Source: Petrocella sp. FN5
GTDB taxonomy: Bacteria > Bacillota > Clostridia > Lachnospirales > Vallitaleaceae
Length of the DNA stretch: 34,772 nucleotides
Direction: 5' to 3'
Assembly (NCBI RefSeq): GCF_029210395.1
Contig: NZ_JARGDP010000030.1
Location: forward strand, 1-34,772
Shown here piece by piece: positions 1-8,619 of this stretch. The notes under the pieces are model-generated. The model saw only the letters and a list, made by a program, of their open reading frames with translations. It was not told where the DNA came from and did not search any database. The stretch's first letter is position 1. Every line of letters starts with the position of its first letter. Both the position numbers and the translations under genes were made by a program.

Positions 1-36
1 CCATCGCTAAGTAATTCTATGTGGGAAAATTAAGTT

Positions 37-1323
37 TTAACTAAATAGATTTAATGTGAAGAGTGCAACGCCTTCTGAATAGGTTACAAGTAGAAGTACC
101 GCTATTAGGGCTACTATAAAAGGCCATACTTCTTTGATGAAGTCTTCTAGCTTTACATTTACAATAGAACATACGGTAAACATCATGGATCCAAAGGGTG
201 GTGTTAAACCTCCGACCATTATATTTACAATGAAAATCATACCAAAGTGAATCGGATCAACACCAAACATCTTAACCGCTGGAACAAGTAGTGGTGCTAA
301 GATAACAAGAGCTGCCCCACCTTCGATGAACATACCGATAAAGAGCAATAATATATTGATAACCATTAGTAAGACAAAAGGACTGTCTGTCATATTCACT
401 AAGAATTCCGTGATCATTTGTGGGATTCTCTCAAGAGTAAGATAGTAACCAAATACTTTTGCGCTGGCTATAATTGCCATAACTGCACCGGTGCTTTTAA
501 CTGTATCCATTAGAATCAAAGGAATGTGCTCGATTTTTAGTTTTTTGTAGACCACAAAACCAACGATTGCTGCAAATACAACCGCAATACCACCCGCTTC
601 CGTGGGTGTAAAAATACCAAAACGCATACCCATAATAATGGCAAACGGAATAAACAATGCCCATACAGATACAATAAACTGCTTGAAAATAGCCATTGGT
701 GATGACATTTTTTCACGACTGGGTTGATAATTTCTTCTGACTGAAATGATATGAACTGTAATCATCAAGGCAAGTGCCATCAAAATTCCTGGCATATAAG
801 CCGCTAAAAACATACTTCCAACAGATACATTGGCAATCAATGCATACAATATCAGATTGGTTCCAGGAGGAATAACCGGACTGATTGCAGAAGATGCTGC
901 TGTTATAGCCGCTGAAAATGGCCTGGAGAATCCTTTTCGTTCCATTTCAGGTACAAGTATTTTGGATTGCATGGCAGCATCCGCATTTGCCGAACCGGAT
1001 ATACCACCCATTAATGCACTTAGTAGTACGTTAACTTGTGCCAAACCACCTTTTGTATGACCCACTAAAACATCGGCAAAGTCCATTAAGGCTTTACTGA
1101 TACCAGAATGGTTCATAACGGAGCCTACCATAATAAAGAAGGGTACTGCCAAATATGGAAAAGATTCGACAGCGGTTACAAATTGCTGAATTACCATTTG
1201 TATGGGCATTGATGTGTTTATAAATATAAAATAAAACAGTGATGCGCCCATTAGGGCAAAGGCAATTGGAATATTAAGAAAAAACAAGATAAAGAGTACG
1301 CCTATCGGTAATAAAGCTTCCAT
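37..1323 (-). CDS. dctM: TRAP transporter large membrane subunit, DctM family
   Basis: The 428-residue product is almost wholly hydrophobic, with about a dozen membrane segments, as in the DctM family. This subunit forms the transport channel of tripartite ATP-independent periplasmic transporters and uses a cation gradient. Family-like stretches are GGISGSANADAAMQ (about residues 105-118), ISPVIPPG (about 147-154) and GGLTPPFG near residue 370. The ATG at 1323 lies one base after the dctQ stop, and its AAGGAGGAA binding site lies inside the end of dctQ, so the two are probably translationally coupled. It is the last gene of the dctP-Q-M operon. The substrate cannot be read from sequence; a dicarboxylate or another organic or sugar acid is possible. 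The stop is close to the window edge and no terminator is seen in bases 1-36. Confidence 0.93.
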   Translation of the reverse strand: MEALLPIGVLFILFFLNIPIAFALMGASLFYFIFINTSMPIQMVIQQFVTAVESFPYLAVPFFIMVGSVMNHSGISKALMDFADVLVGHTKGGLAQVNVLLSALMGGISGSANADAAMQSKILVPEMERKGFSRPFSAAITAASSAISPVIPPGTNLILYALIANVSVGSMFLAAYMPGILMALALMITVHIISVRRNYQPSREKMSSPMAIFKQFIVSVWALFIPFAIIMGMRFGIFTPTEAGGIAVVFAAIVGFVVYKKLKIEHIPLILMDTVKSTGAVMAIIASAKVFGYYLTLERIPQMITEFLVNMTDSPFVLLMVINILLLFIGMFIEGGAALVILAPLLVPAVKMFGVDPIHFGMIFIVNIMVGGLTPPFGSMMFTVCSIVNVKLEDFIKEVWPFIVALIAVLLLVTYSEGVALFTLNLFS

Positions 1324-1324
1324 A

Positions 1325-1888
1325 TTAATATTCCTCCTTACGATCTTTGAGCTGCTCTAATTGCTCTTCTAATAGATGCTCATCTAAGTCATCTTCAATC
1401 TCTATATTGATATCATGGTCAATAAATATCTTTCTAAAGCTTTGTATTAAGAAATAAATAGAATATATAGATATCAACCCAAATGATACAATGATAGAGG
1501 CATAAATATATTTGTATGATACCTCAAGTGCTGCTGTTATTTTTGTAGATCCTTGAACATATAAAATACTGTAGTAGAACATTGTACTGGATAATACTGT
1601 TATAGCCAAAGATGTAATGAATACAACTACTGGCTGACCTTTTTTGGGCACCATCTTTGTTAGAACCTCAACACCGATTAAACCTTTGGTTTTATAAGCA
1701 TTAGCTAGTCCTAAGAAGATTGTCCAAACAAAGCATCCTACTGCTATTTCTTCAGCCCATGTAAAAGTGAATTTTAGAAAATATCTGGTGAACACGTTCA
1801 TAATGACAATGACGGATGTTATTGATAAAAATATGGATCCAATATAAAGCTCAAAATGTACGCCAATATGCCTTAAATGTTTATTCAT
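1325..1888 (-). CDS. dctQ: TRAP transporter small membrane subunit, DctQ family
   Basis: The 187-residue protein has four predicted membrane segments and the DctQ-like stretch FTWAEEIAVGCFVWTIFLG (about residues 41-59), followed by GLANAYKTKGLIGVEV. In this family the small subunit pairs with DctM and docks the binding protein. The C-terminal 25 residues are strongly charged (DDLDEHLLEEQLEQLKDRKEE) and probably form a cytoplasmic helix. The start has a good AGGAGGT site 5 bases upstream. It lies between dctP and dctM; the 99-base gap to dctP holds a perfect hairpin that may separate expression of dctP from dctQM. Confidence 0.92.
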   Translation of the reverse strand: MNKHLRHIGVHFELYIGSIFLSITSVIVIMNVFTRYFLKFTFTWAEEIAVGCFVWTIFLGLANAYKTKGLIGVEVLTKMVPKKGQPVVVFITSLAITVLSSTMFYYSILYVQGSTKITAALEVSYKYIYASIIVSFGLISIYSIYFLIQSFRKIFIDHDINIEIEDDLDEHLLEEQLEQLKDRKEEY

Positions 1889-1926
1889 GGTGACCTCCTA
1901 TTTTTTTCATCTTTAGACCTTAATAA

Positions 1927-1954
1927 CGTTCCTCCTATCGCTATAGGAGGAACG
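1927..1954 (-). promoter_or_regulatory. Perfect 12-bp hairpin between dctP and dctQ
   Basis: The arms CGTTCCTCCTAT and ATAGGAGGAACG pair perfectly over 12 bp around a four-base loop. No T-run follows, so it is not a standard terminator. It probably stabilises the 3' end of dctP mRNA or reduces read-through into dctQM, since binding proteins are usually needed in excess. One arm also contains AGGAGG, a Shine-Dalgarno-like sequence locked in the stem, about 40 bases before dctQ. Confidence 0.7.
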
Positions 1955-1987
1955 CTATAAAGTTAAAGATTAAAGGCTTCTATGATT

Positions 1988-3061
1988 CTATTGATTTGCT
2001 TTAATTTTTTCAAGTTCAACTAGAATGGCATCATAAATACCAGGTGTCCAGTTGTCAAACTTTGTAAATACTGGTGCTGCAGCTGCAAGAAATGCCTCAG
2101 AATCAACATCATGGAAAGTTACACCTTCTGCTTTTAAAAGCTCAGCCATTTCACCTTCTGCTTTAATGGTTTCATCTAAATTGTCTTGCATACCTTTTTC
2201 AAATTCTTCTACAAGGATGGTTTGCTCTTCTTCTGTTAATTTGTCCCAAAGCTTGGTTGAAATAGAAACCGCCGAAACACCTAATAAGTGATTTGTAATT
2301 GAGTATTCTTTTACATTTTCATATTGTTGAGTTCCGTAATACGTCATGATTGAACCTTCGACACCATCAATAACGCCTTGTTGGATTGCTGCATAAGTAT
2401 CTGGATAAGGCATAGCAACTGGGTTTCCACCCATAGCTTCTATTGTGTATGTATACAACTGGCTGGTGGGAACGCGAATGTTCAGACCCTTCATATCTTC
2501 TGGTTTTGATATTGGTGTTTTTGTCATCATACTTCTAAAACCAAATACCCAGTCCAATGAAAGTACTTTAATGCCATACTCATCTTCGATTTTTTGATTC
2601 ATCGCTTGTACAAGTGGTGTTTCCATCATTGCAAAGTACTCATCAAAATTTTTGTATAAAAATGGTCCAGTTACTGCATTGTAATCCGGTACATAGTCAC
2701 CAAGGAAGTTAACACCCTCAACCATGATCCAGTCAGAACCTTGAACGATTTGCTCCATACCGTCTTTACCGATTGGTAATACGCCATTGGTAAAGAGTTG
2801 TAATTCAAGTGAACCACCACTTCTTTCATTGATTGCATCGACAACTTTAACCAAAGAAATAGCTGTTTGCTCATTATCAACAAATTTTGTACTTACTGTT
2901 ATTACCTTTTTTTCTACAGGTGTTGCTGGCGTTTCAGTTGTTGCTTCATCAGTTGCTGGTGTTTCAGTTGTTGTTTCAGCAACAGGTGTTTCTTTTGCCC
3001 CACAACCTGCTAGTGATAGAATTAAAACCAGTGCCATTAAAATTGATAAAAACTTCTTCAT
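1988..3061 (-). CDS. dctP: TRAP transporter solute-binding lipoprotein, DctP family
   Basis: The 357-residue protein begins with a lipoprotein signal peptide ending in the lipobox LAGC (Cys20). A Thr/Pro/Glu-rich tether (about residues 24-50) with two copies of TTETPAT follows, then the DctP ligand-binding fold. The stretch GLNIRVP carries the conserved arginine (Arg196) that usually contacts the substrate carboxylate. It therefore captures an organic acid outside the membrane and delivers it to DctQM. The start has a GGGAGGAA site 5 bases upstream. It is the first gene of the operon, with a likely promoter at 3130-3158. The ligand is unknown; dicarboxylate, sugar acid and similar acids remain open. 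Confidence 0.93.
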   Translation of the reverse strand: MKKFLSILMALVLILSLAGCGAKETPVAETTTETPATDEATTETPATPVEKKVITVSTKFVDNEQTAISLVKVVDAINERSGGSLELQLFTNGVLPIGKDGMEQIVQGSDWIMVEGVNFLGDYVPDYNAVTGPFLYKNFDEYFAMMETPLVQAMNQKIEDEYGIKVLSLDWVFGFRSMMTKTPISKPEDMKGLNIRVPTSQLYTYTIEAMGGNPVAMPYPDTYAAIQQGVIDGVEGSIMTYYGTQQYENVKEYSITNHLLGVSAVSISTKLWDKLTEEEQTILVEEFEKGMQDNLDETIKAEGEMAELLKAEGVTFHDVDSEAFLAAAAPVFTKFDNWTPGIYDAILVELEKIKANQ

Positions 3062-3129
3062 TTTACTTCCTCCCAGTTTAAATGTTTTGTTGTTATTTTC
3101 TTGATTAATATTGCTTAGCTACTATAAAA

Positions 3130-3158
3130 ACTATATAGCTATTTAATAAAATCAGCAA
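3130..3158 (-). promoter_or_regulatory. Probable promoter of dctPQM
   Basis: On the minus strand TTGCTG (3153-3158) and TATAGT (3130-3135) are 17 bases apart, a vegetative sigma-factor pattern. Transcription would start near 3123, about 60 bases before dctP. The rest of 3062-3345 is AT-rich; apart from a short hairpin at 3296-3308 nothing else was recognised. Confidence 0.5.
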
Positions 3159-3345
3159 TCAACTATCCTGTTTTTTTGTTGAAAAATATGAACTCACTTC
3201 ATAATTTATGTCTTTTATTGTATTTTTGAACATTAAATCCACTTATATGTTCCATTCTATGGATAAATTATACATCTGCTTTTAGAGTTAGAAGAGTGAC
3301 TTCGTCACGCTATACACCCTTTTGATTCGAATAAAGTAGTCAAAT

Positions 3346-3378
3346 AAAAAAAAGCCTCAAAGGCTTTAAACCTTTGAG
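3346..3378 (-). terminator. Rho-independent terminator after the CBS gene
   Basis: An 8-bp stem (3356-3363 with 3371-3378, 7-base loop) is followed on the minus strand by GC and a run of eight T. It lies just after the stop of the CBS-domain gene and separates it from the dct operon. Confidence 0.85.
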
Positions 3379-3410
3379 ACACTTTAACTTACTTGGTAAC
3401 GTGTAATCTA

Positions 3411-3836
3411 TTAGGAAATCATTGTCGCTTCCTTATTATTAATTCGGGTCATACAATAGTGGATAATATCACTTCTTTTGATAATGCCTATAAAAATATT
3501 CTGATCATCAACAACCGGAACATAGGCTTGGGTAGATGCCATATCAATAATAGAGTCAATACTTGATCCAATAGAAATAGCGTTGATATTATAGTGACGC
3601 TTAATCTTTCTTAAGCTTTGTTGTTCAATAATCTCTATGCTGTAGTTGCAATGGTCCTTTAGATGCCAAAGTATATCACCTTCTGACAAGGTATCTACAT
3701 ACCGTCCCTTCTCATCCAAAACCGGCAAACTTGTATACTTGTGTTGTTTCATAACTTCCAAAGCTTGCCCTACTGTGTACTTTTTTTCAAGTGTGATGAC
3801 TTCACTCTTTGGTGTCAAAAAAAACGCAACATTCAT
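3411..3836 (-). CDS. Tandem CBS-domain protein
   Basis: The 141-residue protein consists of two CBS repeats and little else. The first covers about residues 8-60 (TSLPVLDEKGRYVDTLSEGDIL), the second about residues 85-130 (AYVPVVDDQNIFIGIIKRSDII). CBS pairs commonly bind adenosine nucleotides or SAM and act as regulatory modules; which ligand is used here cannot be told. The start is preceded by GGGTGAG. It has its own terminator at 3346-3378, and a 333-base gap separates it from trpA, so it is probably a single-gene unit. A weak promoter-like pair lies around 3890-3930 on the minus strand. No effector domain is attached. Confidence 0.85.
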   Translation of the reverse strand: MNVAFFLTPKSEVITLEKKYTVGQALEVMKQHKYTSLPVLDEKGRYVDTLSEGDILWHLKDHCNYSIEIIEQQSLRKIKRHYNINAISIGSSIDSIIDMASTQAYVPVVDDQNIFIGIIKRSDIIHYCMTRINNKEATMIS

Positions 3837-3948
3837 TTATTCACTCACCCTTTCCAAACACAACCTAATACATTTACACTCTATTACAATTGTACCATAT
3901 TAATATGAATGGAATATGTAAAAACTATTTAAAATCTATTAACAAGGA

Positions 3949-4091
3949 AAAGTGGTGAAACCACGTTATGAGCTATGCTCATATTTCCGAACTGTTCATA
4001 AGAAAGTATCTTTGATGCATCATGTCAATCTTCAAGACATGATGCTTGTTTGTAAACTTTCTTATAGAACAAGAATAAAGCGACTCTGTCG
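3949..4091. repeat. Cluster of hairpins between trpA and the CBS gene
   Basis: This intergenic stretch holds four separate inverted repeats in about 140 bases: GTGGT-GAA-ACCAC (3952-3964), TATGAGC-TAT-GCTCATA (3967-3983), a long compound hairpin (3994-4070, listed separately) and CGAC-TCT-GTCG (4081-4091). On the minus strand the first is followed by TTTTCC and could be a weak terminator for the trp operon. No open reading frame of note lies in 3837-4169, and the purpose of the other hairpins is unknown. Confidence 0.6.
3994..4070. repeat. Long compound inverted repeat of about 77 bases
   Basis: The outer arms ATAAGAAAGT (3998-4007) and ACTTTCTTAT (4056-4065) are perfectly complementary, and GTTC/GAAC extends them beyond a one-base bulge. 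Inside, GCATCATGTC (4017-4026) and GACATGATGC (4036-4045) pair perfectly around a 9-base loop. It could be a miniature mobile or palindromic element, or a structured 3' region of the trp mRNA. No T-run follows on either strand. Confidence 0.65.
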
Positions 4092-4169
4092 TGTTTTGCT
4101 TGCAAATTATTCACGGCAGGAAAGGTCTTGACGCTTCGAAATAGTAGTAATTACCTAGAGTATCGGATA

Positions 4170-4946
4170 TTACCCAAAGAAAAGTTTACTAACAAATGTC
4201 TTTAATGTAGCCGCATCACCATTTGAACGTTCTATTTCCTTAACAATCGCCGATCCTACAATGACACCGTCCGCAACAGATTCCAGACGCTTGACATCTT
4301 CATAATCCGTTATTCCAAATCCAATGGCTACCGGTAAAGAAGTCTGAGACTTAACGTCCTTAATGTAGTCCTCAATATCATTTGCAAATTCAGAAGTACG
4401 ACCGGTAACCCCAAGTGATGAGACACAATAAACAAAACCATTACATTCACTGGTAATAAGTGGTACTCTATCTTTTGAAGTCGGTGCTACTAAGGGAATC
4501 ATTTCCACACCATATTTTTTCATATAGGGCAATATCCCTTCCCGTTCTTCATAAGGAATATCCGGAATGATTAATCCATCAATACCCACCATAGAACATC
4601 TTGCAATAAACCTTTCTACACCGTAAACCATCAGAGTGTTGGCATACATAAGAAAAAGCATCGGTATATCTGTAGCGGTCCTACACCTAGCTGCTAATTC
4701 AAAAACTTGCTCCACTGTTACGCCGCTTGCTAAGGCTCTAGTAGATGCAGCTTGAATAACCGGTCCGTCTGCCAAGGGATCTGAATACGGAACTCCGATT
4801 TCCACAATATCTGAACCGCCTTCTATCAAGGCTTTGACCAGCTCAAAGCTCTGATCTATACTGGGATCTCCCGCTGTCAAAAAGCTGATATGGGCTTTTT
4901 TACCTTCCTTTTTTAGTTTCATAAATGTCGCTTCTATTCGATTCAT
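4170..4946 (-). CDS. trpA: Tryptophan synthase alpha subunit
   Basis: The product cleaves indole-3-glycerol phosphate to indole, which is channelled to TrpB in the alpha2-beta2 complex. The 258-residue length fits the family. The catalytic residues fall at the classical positions: Glu49 in DIVEIGVPYSDPLADGP and Asp60 in the same stretch. Phosphate-binding loops GFGIT and GVIVGSAIV are present near residues 205-235. It is the last gene of trpEGDCFBA, 11 bases after trpB, with its own AGGAGG site. No canonical terminator follows at once; the hairpins at 3949-4091 are the nearest candidates. Confidence 0.97.
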   Translation of the reverse strand: MNRIEATFMKLKKEGKKAHISFLTAGDPSIDQSFELVKALIEGGSDIVEIGVPYSDPLADGPVIQAASTRALASGVTVEQVFELAARCRTATDIPMLFLMYANTLMVYGVERFIARCSMVGIDGLIIPDIPYEEREGILPYMKKYGVEMIPLVAPTSKDRVPLITSECNGFVYCVSSLGVTGRTSEFANDIEDYIKDVKSQTSLPVAIGFGITDYEDVKRLESVADGVIVGSAIVKEIERSNGDAATLKTFVSKLFFG

Positions 4947-4957
4947 GCTATTGCCTC

Positions 4958-6166
4958 CTATTTGTTTAGTTTTTCAAGACCGGTCTTGCCGTCTCTAAAA
5001 TAATCCATAACGGTATGGGTATCCTTATCGCCTCTTCCCGAAAGATTAATGACAATAATTTCTTCCGGCTTCATCGTTGGGGCAATTTTCATAGCATAGG
5101 CTATGGCATGGGAGCTCTCAAGCGCAGGAATAATACCTTCTATTTTTGAAAGCATTTCAAAACCATCTAAGGCTTCTTGATCTGTAATCATTTCATAGGT
5201 TGCCCTTTTAACATCTTGTAGATACGCATGTTCTGGCCCAACTCCGGGATAGTCAAGTCCGGCGGATATGGAATGCGCCGGTATGATGTTACCGTTTTCA
5301 TCCGTTAAAAGCATCGTTTTCATACCGTGGAGCACACCCAAGGTGCCACCTGCCGCTTTATTAAGTACCACAGCGTGTTTACCCGATTCTACACCTAATC
5401 CGGCAGCCTCAATTCCAATCAAATCCACTTTGAGGTCTTCAACAAAAGGATAAAATATACCCATCGCATTGCTACCGCCACCTACACATGCAATAATCTT
5501 ATCCGGTAGTCGCCCTTCTTTTTCAAGTATTTGTCTTCTGGTCTCATCACCAATAACCCTTTGAAAGTCTCGAACCATCGTTGGATAAGGATGGGGGCCC
5601 ACCACCGACCCAATAACATAAAAGGTGTCTTCCACAGTCCTAACCCATTCCCTAATGGCTTCATTAGTGGCATCCTTAAGAGTGGAAGTCCCTGATGTCA
5701 CCGTAACAACCTTAGCGCCCAATAGCTCCATCCGAAATACATTTAGTTGTTGTCTTTGGACATCTTCCTCACCCATAAACACTGTACATTCCATACCAAA
5801 TAACGCCGCGCCGGTTGCTGTTGCAACACCATGCTGTCCTGCTCCCGTTTCTGCAATCACTTTTTTCTTTCCCATTCTTTTTGCCAGTAAAATCTGACCA
5901 AGAACATTGTTAATCTTATGTGCACCTGTATGGTTTAGATCTTCTCTTTTTAGATAGATTTTGGCGCCTTTTAAAGTTTCAGTCAAACGCTGTGCCAAAT
6001 ATAAAGGTGTTTCTCTTCCAACATATTCCTTAAGATAATAGCGATATTCCTTAATAAAGTCTTCGTCCTTTGAGTACTTATCAAAAGCTGCTTCTAATTC
6101 TTTTAATGGGTACATCAACGCCTCCGGTACATACTGACCGCCAAACCGTCCAAAATTCTTATTCAT
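4958..6166 (-). CDS. trpB: Tryptophan synthase beta subunit
   Basis: This PLP enzyme condenses indole with serine to give tryptophan. The PLP lysine is Lys84 in HTGAHKINN, and the phosphate-binding loop is [10 protein letters not shown] (about residues 227-236). Its 402 residues match the short TrpB1 type that pairs with TrpA. The start overlaps the end of trpF by 8 bases, with a GGAGG site inside trpF, so translation is probably coupled. The alternative long TrpB2 form is excluded by length and by the adjacent trpA. Confidence 0.97.
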   Translation of the reverse strand: MNKNFGRFGGQYVPEALMYPLKELEAAFDKYSKDEDFIKEYRYYLKEYVGRETPLYLAQRLTETLKGAKIYLKREDLNHTGAHKINNVLGQILLAKRMGKKKVIAETGAGQHGVATATGAALFGMECTVFMGEEDVQRQQLNVFRMELLGAKVVTVTSGTSTLKDATNEAIREWVRTVEDTFYVIGSVVGPHPYPTMVRDFQRVIGDETRRQILEKEGRLPDKIIACVGGGSNAMGIFYPFVEDLKVDLIGIEAAGLGVESGKHAVVLNKAAGGTLGVLHGMKTMLLTDENGNIIPAHSISAGLDYPGVGPEHAYLQDVKRATYEMITDQEALDGFEMLSKIEGIIPALESSHAIAYAMKIAPTMKPEEIIVINLSGRGDKDTHTVMDYFRDGKTGLEKLNK

Positions 6167-6803
6167 CTTTCATTTCCTCCTCATAATACTTAGCCAATAT
6201 TTTAAATAACTTATCCACTTTTAGCGGATCTTTCATTAACTTTGTTTCTAGTCCGGAATTAAAATCCAACACATCCGGAATTATATTCTCTAAAACAGAT
6301 AAAACATTGTCCGGAGATAATCCGCCTGCTAGTATCAGCTTCTGAGATATATCACCATAATCATTGACCCATTTATGGTTAAAAGACTGGCCTGTACCAC
6401 CTGTCGCACCTTTGTAATAAGTGTCCAACAGCACCCCATCACAATCCGGGTATTGCCTAATCTGTAGAAGGCTATTCTTATTTTCAATCGGAATACTTTT
6501 CCATACTTCAACAGGTATTTTTAATACTTCATCATTGGTCTCTTTACCATGCAGTTGTACCACATTCAAATCACATTCTACTATAGCCCTATTTATTTCT
6601 TGATAAGTGGCATCTACAAAAACACCAACCACTTTGATATCTTTTCTAATTAAAGGCCTTATTTCTTTTCCTTTTTCCAAACTAACTTGACGTTTACTGG
6701 GTGCAAAAATTAGTCCTGCATAATCTACCGGATATCTATTGATGAATGCGATTTCCTCTTGGGTTTTGATCCCGCAAATCTTAACTTCAAATCCCTTTCC
6801 CAT
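6159..6803 (-). CDS. trpF: Phosphoribosylanthranilate isomerase
   Basis: The enzyme carries out the Amadori rearrangement of phosphoribosylanthranilate to CdRP. The N-terminal VKICGI holds the catalytic cysteine, and [20 protein letters not shown] holds the catalytic aspartate and phosphate-binding glycines. Later GGLSPDNV and DFNSGLET are family blocks. Two ATG codons are adjacent (6806 and 6803); the second has the better 6-base spacing from AAGGAGG. The start lies within the end of trpC and the end overlaps trpB, giving a tightly overlapped trpC-F-B. Confidence 0.95.
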   Translation of the reverse strand: MGKGFEVKICGIKTQEEIAFINRYPVDYAGLIFAPSKRQVSLEKGKEIRPLIRKDIKVVGVFVDATYQEINRAIVECDLNVVQLHGKETNDEVLKIPVEVWKSIPIENKNSLLQIRQYPDCDGVLLDTYYKGATGGTGQSFNHKWVNDYGDISQKLILAGGLSPDNVLSVLENIIPDVLDFNSGLETKLMKDPLKVDKLFKILAKYYEEEMKDE

Positions 6804-7578
6804 CATATGCCTCCTTAAATGCTTTCGCCATCAAACCAATGTCTCCACGCATAAAACTCTCACCCACCAATATGCCATCAATATCCACTTTTTTTAAAAT
6901 GGTAAGGTCTTCCGGTCTATGTATACCGCTTTCACTTATGACCAATCTGTCTTTTGGCACATACCTTCTCAACTTAAGTGTGGTTCCAATATCTGTTTTA
7001 AAGGTCTTTAGATTCCGATTGTTAATACCTATAATCCTAACATCCCCTTTAAGCGCTCGCCCAATTTCATCCTTTGTATGGGTTTCCATTAACACTTCCA
7101 TCCCAAGGCTTTTTGCTAACATACTGTACTCTCTTATTTGTACATCTGTTAAAATGGCTACAATCAACAAGATACAACTAGCGCCAATGGCTCTTGCATG
7201 ATAAACCTGATTGGCTTGAACAATAAAATCTTTATACAATATTGGCATATCAACCGTTTTGGCTACTTTAGTAAGGTAGCGCGCATGACCCATAAAAAAA
7301 TCTTCCTCCGTTAAAACTGAGATAGCATCTACAGAATGAGCATAAAGCTTAGCAAGGGCGACTGGGTTAAAATCTTCTTTGATTAACCCTTTTGATGGTG
7401 ATGCTTTTTTTATTTCTCCGACTATCGATAAACCATCCTTTACTATTGCATCGTAAAATGAAGGTGGTGTCTTGGTCCTTGCTATTTGTTCTATCAATTC
7501 TTCAACTACTAAAGGTTGATCCTTAAGTCTTTTTTCTTTTTGACTAACAATATCTTTTAAAAATAATCTTTTCGACAT
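6787..7578 (-). CDS. trpC: Indole-3-glycerol phosphate synthase
   Basis: The enzyme closes the indole ring of CdRP. With the start at 7578 the protein has 263 residues and the catalytic set is in place: Glu55 and Lys57 in GEIKKASPSKG, Lys116 in ILYKDFIV, and the later blocks GINNRNLKTF and SESGIH. A longer frame reaches 7668, but its first 30 residues are unlike the family and lie inside trpD. The ATG at 7578 follows AGGGGTGAG and fits the family N-terminus. It sits 4 bases after trpD and overlaps trpF. Confidence 0.96.
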   Translation of the reverse strand: MSKRLFLKDIVSQKEKRLKDQPLVVEELIEQIARTKTPPSFYDAIVKDGLSIVGEIKKASPSKGLIKEDFNPVALAKLYAHSVDAISVLTEEDFFMGHARYLTKVAKTVDMPILYKDFIVQANQVYHARAIGASCILLIVAILTDVQIREYSMLAKSLGMEVLMETHTKDEIGRALKGDVRIIGINNRNLKTFKTDIGTTLKLRRYVPKDRLVISESGIHRPEDLTILKKVDIDGILVGESFMRGDIGLMAKAFKEAYDGKGI

Positions 7579-7582
7579 GAAC

Positions 7583-8608
7583 TCACCCCTTAGCAAATTC
7601 TTGGGTTTTGGTCGCAAAAGCTTCAAGCTTGGAAATAGCAAGGCCCGTGTCGATGATATGCTTTGCAAGTTCTATACCTTCATGTATATCTTTCACCTTG
7701 TCCGCTATAAATAAAGCGGCCCCTGCATTTAATACTAATATATCCCTTTTAGGTCCAATAATCTCACCACTCAAAACCTGTCTTAGAATCTGAGCGTTTT
7801 CTATAACATCACCACCTTGAAGATCTTCTATCGTGGCTCTATCAATACCACAGTCTTCCGGTTTGATTATATAGCTTACTATATTTCCATCTCTAAGCTC
7901 AGATACATAAGTTTCATCGGTTACTGTAATCTCATCTAGGCCATCTTTTCCGTGAACCACCATAGCTCTTTGTACACCTAAGGCTTGAAGTACTCTGGCA
8001 AAAATATCTACCAAAGCTTTATCAAATACCCCCAGCACTTGGGATTTTGCATTAGCCGGATTGGCCAATGGTCCTAAGATATTAAAAATCGTTCTAAATC
8101 CCAATGCTTTTCTGGTTGGGCCTACGTGACGCATAGCGCTATGAAAAGTAGGTGCAAATAAAAAGCCAATCTGTAGTTCATCAATACAAGCTTTAACTTG
8201 TTCAGGGTTTAGATCAATTTTCACCCCACATGCTTCAAGTACATCTGCGCATCCACACTTGCTGGATACAGAACGGTTACCATGCTTTACAACCGATACA
8301 CCGGCCGCCGCTGCTACAACCGCAACGGCTGTGGATATATTATAGGTACCGCTACTATCACCTCCAGTGCCACAAGTATCAAGCGTTTCAATATCTTGCA
8401 AATCAATGGGCAAGGCCTTTTCTCTAAGAACTTTGGCACCGGCTACAATCTCATGGATACTTTCTCCTTTGATTTTTAGAGCTGTCAAAAAACTAGCAAT
8501 TTCAGCATCACACTTTTCACCACTCATGATTTCATTCATATAAATCATCATTTGTTCTTCTGTTAAGTCTTGTCCTATAATCAATTGATCCAATAATTCA
8601 TGTGCCAT
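7583..8608 (-). CDS. trpD: Anthranilate phosphoribosyltransferase
   Basis: The product transfers phosphoribose from PRPP to anthranilate. The PRPP-binding block GTGGDSSGTYNIST is at about residues 80-93, and KHGNRSVSSKCG follows as in TrpD. It is a stand-alone enzyme of 341 residues, not fused to TrpG. The start at 8608 (MAHELLDQL) follows AGGAGGTATAAAG; an upstream in-frame ATG at 8626 overlaps the trpG stop and is less likely. It lies 11 bases after trpG. Confidence 0.96.
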   Translation of the reverse strand: MAHELLDQLIIGQDLTEEQMMIYMNEIMSGEKCDAEIASFLTALKIKGESIHEIVAGAKVLREKALPIDLQDIETLDTCGTGGDSSGTYNISTAVAVVAAAAGVSVVKHGNRSVSSKCGCADVLEACGVKIDLNPEQVKACIDELQIGFLFAPTFHSAMRHVGPTRKALGFRTIFNILGPLANPANAKSQVLGVFDKALVDIFARVLQALGVQRAMVVHGKDGLDEITVTDETYVSELRDGNIVSYIIKPEDCGIDRATIEDLQGGDVIENAQILRQVLSGEIIGPKRDILVLNAGAALFIADKVKDIHEGIELAKHIIDTGLAISKLEAFATKTQEFAKG

Positions 8609-8619
8609 CTTTATACCTC

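Noticed and set aside
37-3061. TRAP transporter as the uronate importer for the uxa genes
   Set aside because: It lies about 17 kb away without shared control elements; the substrate cannot be assigned from sequence.
2887-3104. Plus-strand frames opposite dctP
   Set aside because: They arise from the repetitive Thr/Pro/Glu-rich linker of dctP read in other frames and have no binding site.
3949-4091. CRISPR-like array
   Set aside because: The hairpins differ in sequence and spacing, with no repeated unit and spacers and no cas genes.
7579-7668. 30-residue N-terminal extension of trpC
   Set aside because: It lies inside trpD, is unlike TrpC proteins, and the ATG at 7578 has a good binding site.
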